Source: an uncultured Acidobacteriota bacterium (lineage in GTDB: Bacteria > Acidobacteriota > Vicinamibacteria > Vicinamibacterales > UBA8438). Taken from it: 7,473 nt of DNA. The first letter of the stretch is position 1; each line of letters opens with the position of its first letter. The notes under the pieces were generated by a model. It was given only the letters and a program-made list of their open reading frames with translations. It searched no databases and was not told the origin of the DNA. The stretch covers positions 1 through 7,473 of the forward strand of contig CAJWMX010000132.1 of the NCBI GenBank assembly GCA_913043805.1. Direction: 5' to 3'. Shown here piece after piece: positions 6,024 through 7,473 of the stretch. The position numbers and the translations under genes were made by a program.

Positions 6024-7240
6024 TCGGTCACCACCACTCGGGCGCCGTCGGCAAGCTCGGCCGGCCCATCGACCACGAGCCGCTCCCCGGCTGTGATGCC
6101 GGCCAGCACTTCGACCTGTTCGCCCAGTGTCGAGCCGAGTCGCACCGCCCGACGCAGCGCCTGATCACCGCGCACGACAAAGACGATCGGTTGGCCGTTG
6201 TCATCCCGGACCGCCGCCGCGGGCATGAGCAGCCGCGGGCCGGCTGACGGTTCAGGCGGCGGCAGATCCTCGAGGAACGCGACCTTGATGCCCATGTCCG
6301 GAAGCACCCGGTCGTCGAGCTCGTCAAATGCGATCCGGACCAACACGGTGGCGCGCTGACGGTCGGCGGCCGGGACCGTCGTGATCACGGCGCCAGGAAT
6401 ATCCCACTCTGGATACGCGTCGAGATTGGCGACGATCCGCTGATCGTCCTCGACACGGTTGATGTAGCTCTCGCTGACGTCGACCTCGATCTCCAGCGAC
6501 TGCATGTCGACGATCGTGCAGACGCCGGTGCGGGTGAACCCGCCGCCGGCCGACACGGGAGAGATCATCTCCCCTTCCTCGGCGTCCTTCGAGATGGCGA
6601 CGCCGTCGAACGGTGCGCGGATGACCGTGTCGTCGAGTTGCGTCTGCAGCACGCCGATCTCGCGGTCGGCCACCGTCACCTGCTCACGCGCCAGCGCGAT
6701 CCGCGCTTCGAGCGAATCGACCTCTGCCACCGCGGCGTCGAGCTCGGCCGGGCTCATGACGCCTTCCTCGACCAGCTGGTCGGTGCGGCCGAGCGTCAGT
6801 CTCGCTTCCTGGAGCCGCACTTCCTGTTCGGCGAAGCCGCGCTCGGCGGCCGCATGCCGCGCCTCGGCCAGTGCCAGCTGCGACCGGATGGTCGAATCGT
6901 CGAGCCGAGCCAGGACCTGACCGTCGCGCACGGCCATGCCTTCTTCCACCAGGACCTCGACCAGCTTGCCCGTGATCTTCGACGACACCGTGGCCCGGCG
7001 TCTCGCCGTCACATACCCCGAGGCGTTGAGGACCGCCGTGTCCACCACCTCACCCGTGGACTCCCTGGCGGCCGCGGTGCGGACCTCGAGGGCCGGTGGT
7101 GGAGCGTTGAACCAGAACCAGGCTCCGCCGCCGGCGGCCAGCAGCAGGATCAGAAGGACCCAGGGCCAGCGGCGTGGGCCGTCGCGGTCGTCGTCGCGGT
7201 CGATCCGGAGATCTTCGAGTGAGGGAGCGGGTGCAGTCAC
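6020..7240 (-). CDS. Membrane-fusion (periplasmic adaptor) protein of an ABC exporter, HlyD/MacA type
   Basis: This 406-residue protein would bridge the inner-membrane permeases to an outer-membrane channel. It has a charged cytoplasmic N-terminus (1-24) and one membrane anchor at about 26-45 (WPWVLLILLLAAGGGAWFWF), with no lipobox. The first lipoyl half-motif is at about 75-115 (NASGYVTARRRATVSSKITG, then VEEGMAVRDGQVLARLD). An alpha-helical hairpin rich in Ala, Glu, Leu and Arg spans about 117-203, and the second lipoyl half follows at 204-225 (DDTVIRAPFDGVAISKDAEE). A beta-barrel domain lies at about 247-325 and a membrane-proximal domain at 335-406. The start is GTG 7240-7238; an in-frame TAG lies six codons upstream, so no earlier start is possible. 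No convincing Shine-Dalgarno is seen. It is the first gene of the operon. The hairpin length fits adaptors that meet a TolC-like channel, which is not encoded in the window. Confidence 0.92.
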   Translation of the reverse strand: MTAPAPSLEDLRIDRDDDRDGPRRWPWVLLILLLAAGGGAWFWFNAPPPALEVRTAAARESTGEVVDTAVLNASGYVTARRRATVSSKITGKLVEVLVEEGMAVRDGQVLARLDDSTIRSQLALAEARHAAAERGFAEQEVRLQEARLTLGRTDQLVEEGVMSPAELDAAVAEVDSLEARIALAREQVTVADREIGVLQTQLDDTVIRAPFDGVAISKDAEEGEMISPVSAGGGFTRTGVCTIVDMQSLEIEVDVSESYINRVEDDQRIVANLDAYPEWDIPGAVITTVPAADRQRATVLVRIAFDELDDRVLPDMGIKVAFLEDLPPPEPSAGPRLLMPAAAVRDDNGQPIVFVVRGDQALRRAVRLGSTLGEQVEVLAGITAGERLVVDGPAELADGARVVVTE

Positions 7241-7301
7241 GGGTTGAACGCCAGCCTATCATCAGCTCTTACTGAATCGGAGGGCCGTCGCGAGCTCAAC
7301 C

Positions 7302-7331
7302 AACCGGTCCGTGCATATAATCAGACCGGTT
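7302..7331. repeat. Perfect 8-bp inverted repeat around a TATAAT box, operator-like
   Basis: AACCGGTC at 7302-7309 and its exact reverse complement GACCGGTT at 7324-7331 are separated by 14 bp, so the arms are 22 bp apart centre to centre, about two helical turns. Each arm contains the self-complementary ACCGGT. The spacer holds the -10-like TATAAT. This layout is what one expects for a dimeric repressor over a promoter, and it lies 62 bp upstream of the first exporter gene. A related CCAACCGG (7300-7307) recurs at 7413-7420. The repeat is directly visible; the operator role is inference. Confidence 0.5.
7316..7321 (+). promoter_or_regulatory. TATAAT -10 box (plus strand), possible divergent promoter
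   Basis: A perfect TATAAT lies between the arms of the inverted repeat and would drive transcription to the right, away from the exporter operon. There is no good -35 at 16-18 bp upstream (AGCTCA is the best seen at 17 bp). On the minus strand the same bases read TGATTATATG, with a TTGGCG 15 bp before TATATG. That is a weak candidate promoter for the exporter operon, so the site may serve both directions. Confidence 0.35.
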
Positions 7332-7473
7332 TCACGCCAAGTTGCTCTCGGACCTGTGATGACGAGCCCACGACCTCAGAAGTTCCGCCGTTCACCTGTG
7401 ATTCAGCGCCGTCCAACCGGCGCAGGGCTCCGACCACGGGCCGCCAGACCATGAGCGAGCGCAGATACCGGCA
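7332..7473. other. Right-hand intergenic or leader region, no assignable gene
   Basis: No gene can be supported in these 142 bases. A plus-strand frame of 31 codons (ATG 7359 to TGA 7452-7454) would encode an Arg/Pro-rich peptide, with 8 Arg and 6 Pro, and has no Shine-Dalgarno. Its stop overlaps ATG 7451 as ATGA, and that second frame (MSERRYR) is still open at the window end, also without a clear ribosome site. It may be the first codons of a divergent gene. A 9-bp direct repeat ACCTGTGAT occurs at 7352-7360 and 7394-7402, 42 bp apart. Confidence 0.3.

Noticed and set aside
7265..7275. CTCTTACTGAA as a second copy of the receptor's upstream repeat
   Set aside because: It differs from the 11-mer at three positions and is a single copy, so the similarity is probably chance.

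Overview
The window is about 7.5 kb of high-GC bacterial chromosome. The TonB receptor has an N-terminal carboxypeptidase-regulatory-like domain, a common pattern in Acidobacteriota and Bacteroidota, and the high GC favours the former. A Vicinamibacteria-like Acidobacteriota is my best guess, but this is inference without a marker gene.

Layout. (1) 2-322, plus: the C-terminal part of an AhpE-like peroxiredoxin, cut by the window edge. (2) 323-444: a short regulatory gap with an 11-bp tandem repeat spaced like an OmpR/PhoB-family site. (3) 445-2769, plus: a complete TonB-dependent outer-membrane receptor with signal peptide, carboxypeptidase-regulatory-like domain, plug and barrel. (4) 2770-2980, plus: a 25-codon ORF with a strong Shine-Dalgarno sequence, then, one frame away, the isolated last 40 residues of a Fis-type helix-turn-helix of the kind that ends sigma-54-dependent activators. 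(5) 2975-7240, minus: a tightly packed four-gene operon, transcribed as membrane-fusion protein, ABC ATPase, FtsX/MacB-like permease 1, permease 2. (6) 7241-7473: the upstream region of that operon, with a perfect 8-bp inverted repeat bracketing a plus-strand TATAAT box.

How the genes work together. The four minus-strand genes form one export machine of the MacAB/DevBCA type. A cytoplasmic ATPase drives two different permease subunits, probably a heterodimer, and the membrane-anchored adaptor would link them to a TolC-like outer-membrane channel, which is not encoded here. The TonB receptor faces the operon tail-to-tail and belongs to a separate transcription unit. The substrate of neither system can be read from the sequence.

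I see no wholly new system. The points most worth checking are the Fis relic with its possible +1 frameshift fusion, the operator-like dyad at the operon head, and the tandem repeat upstream of the receptor.
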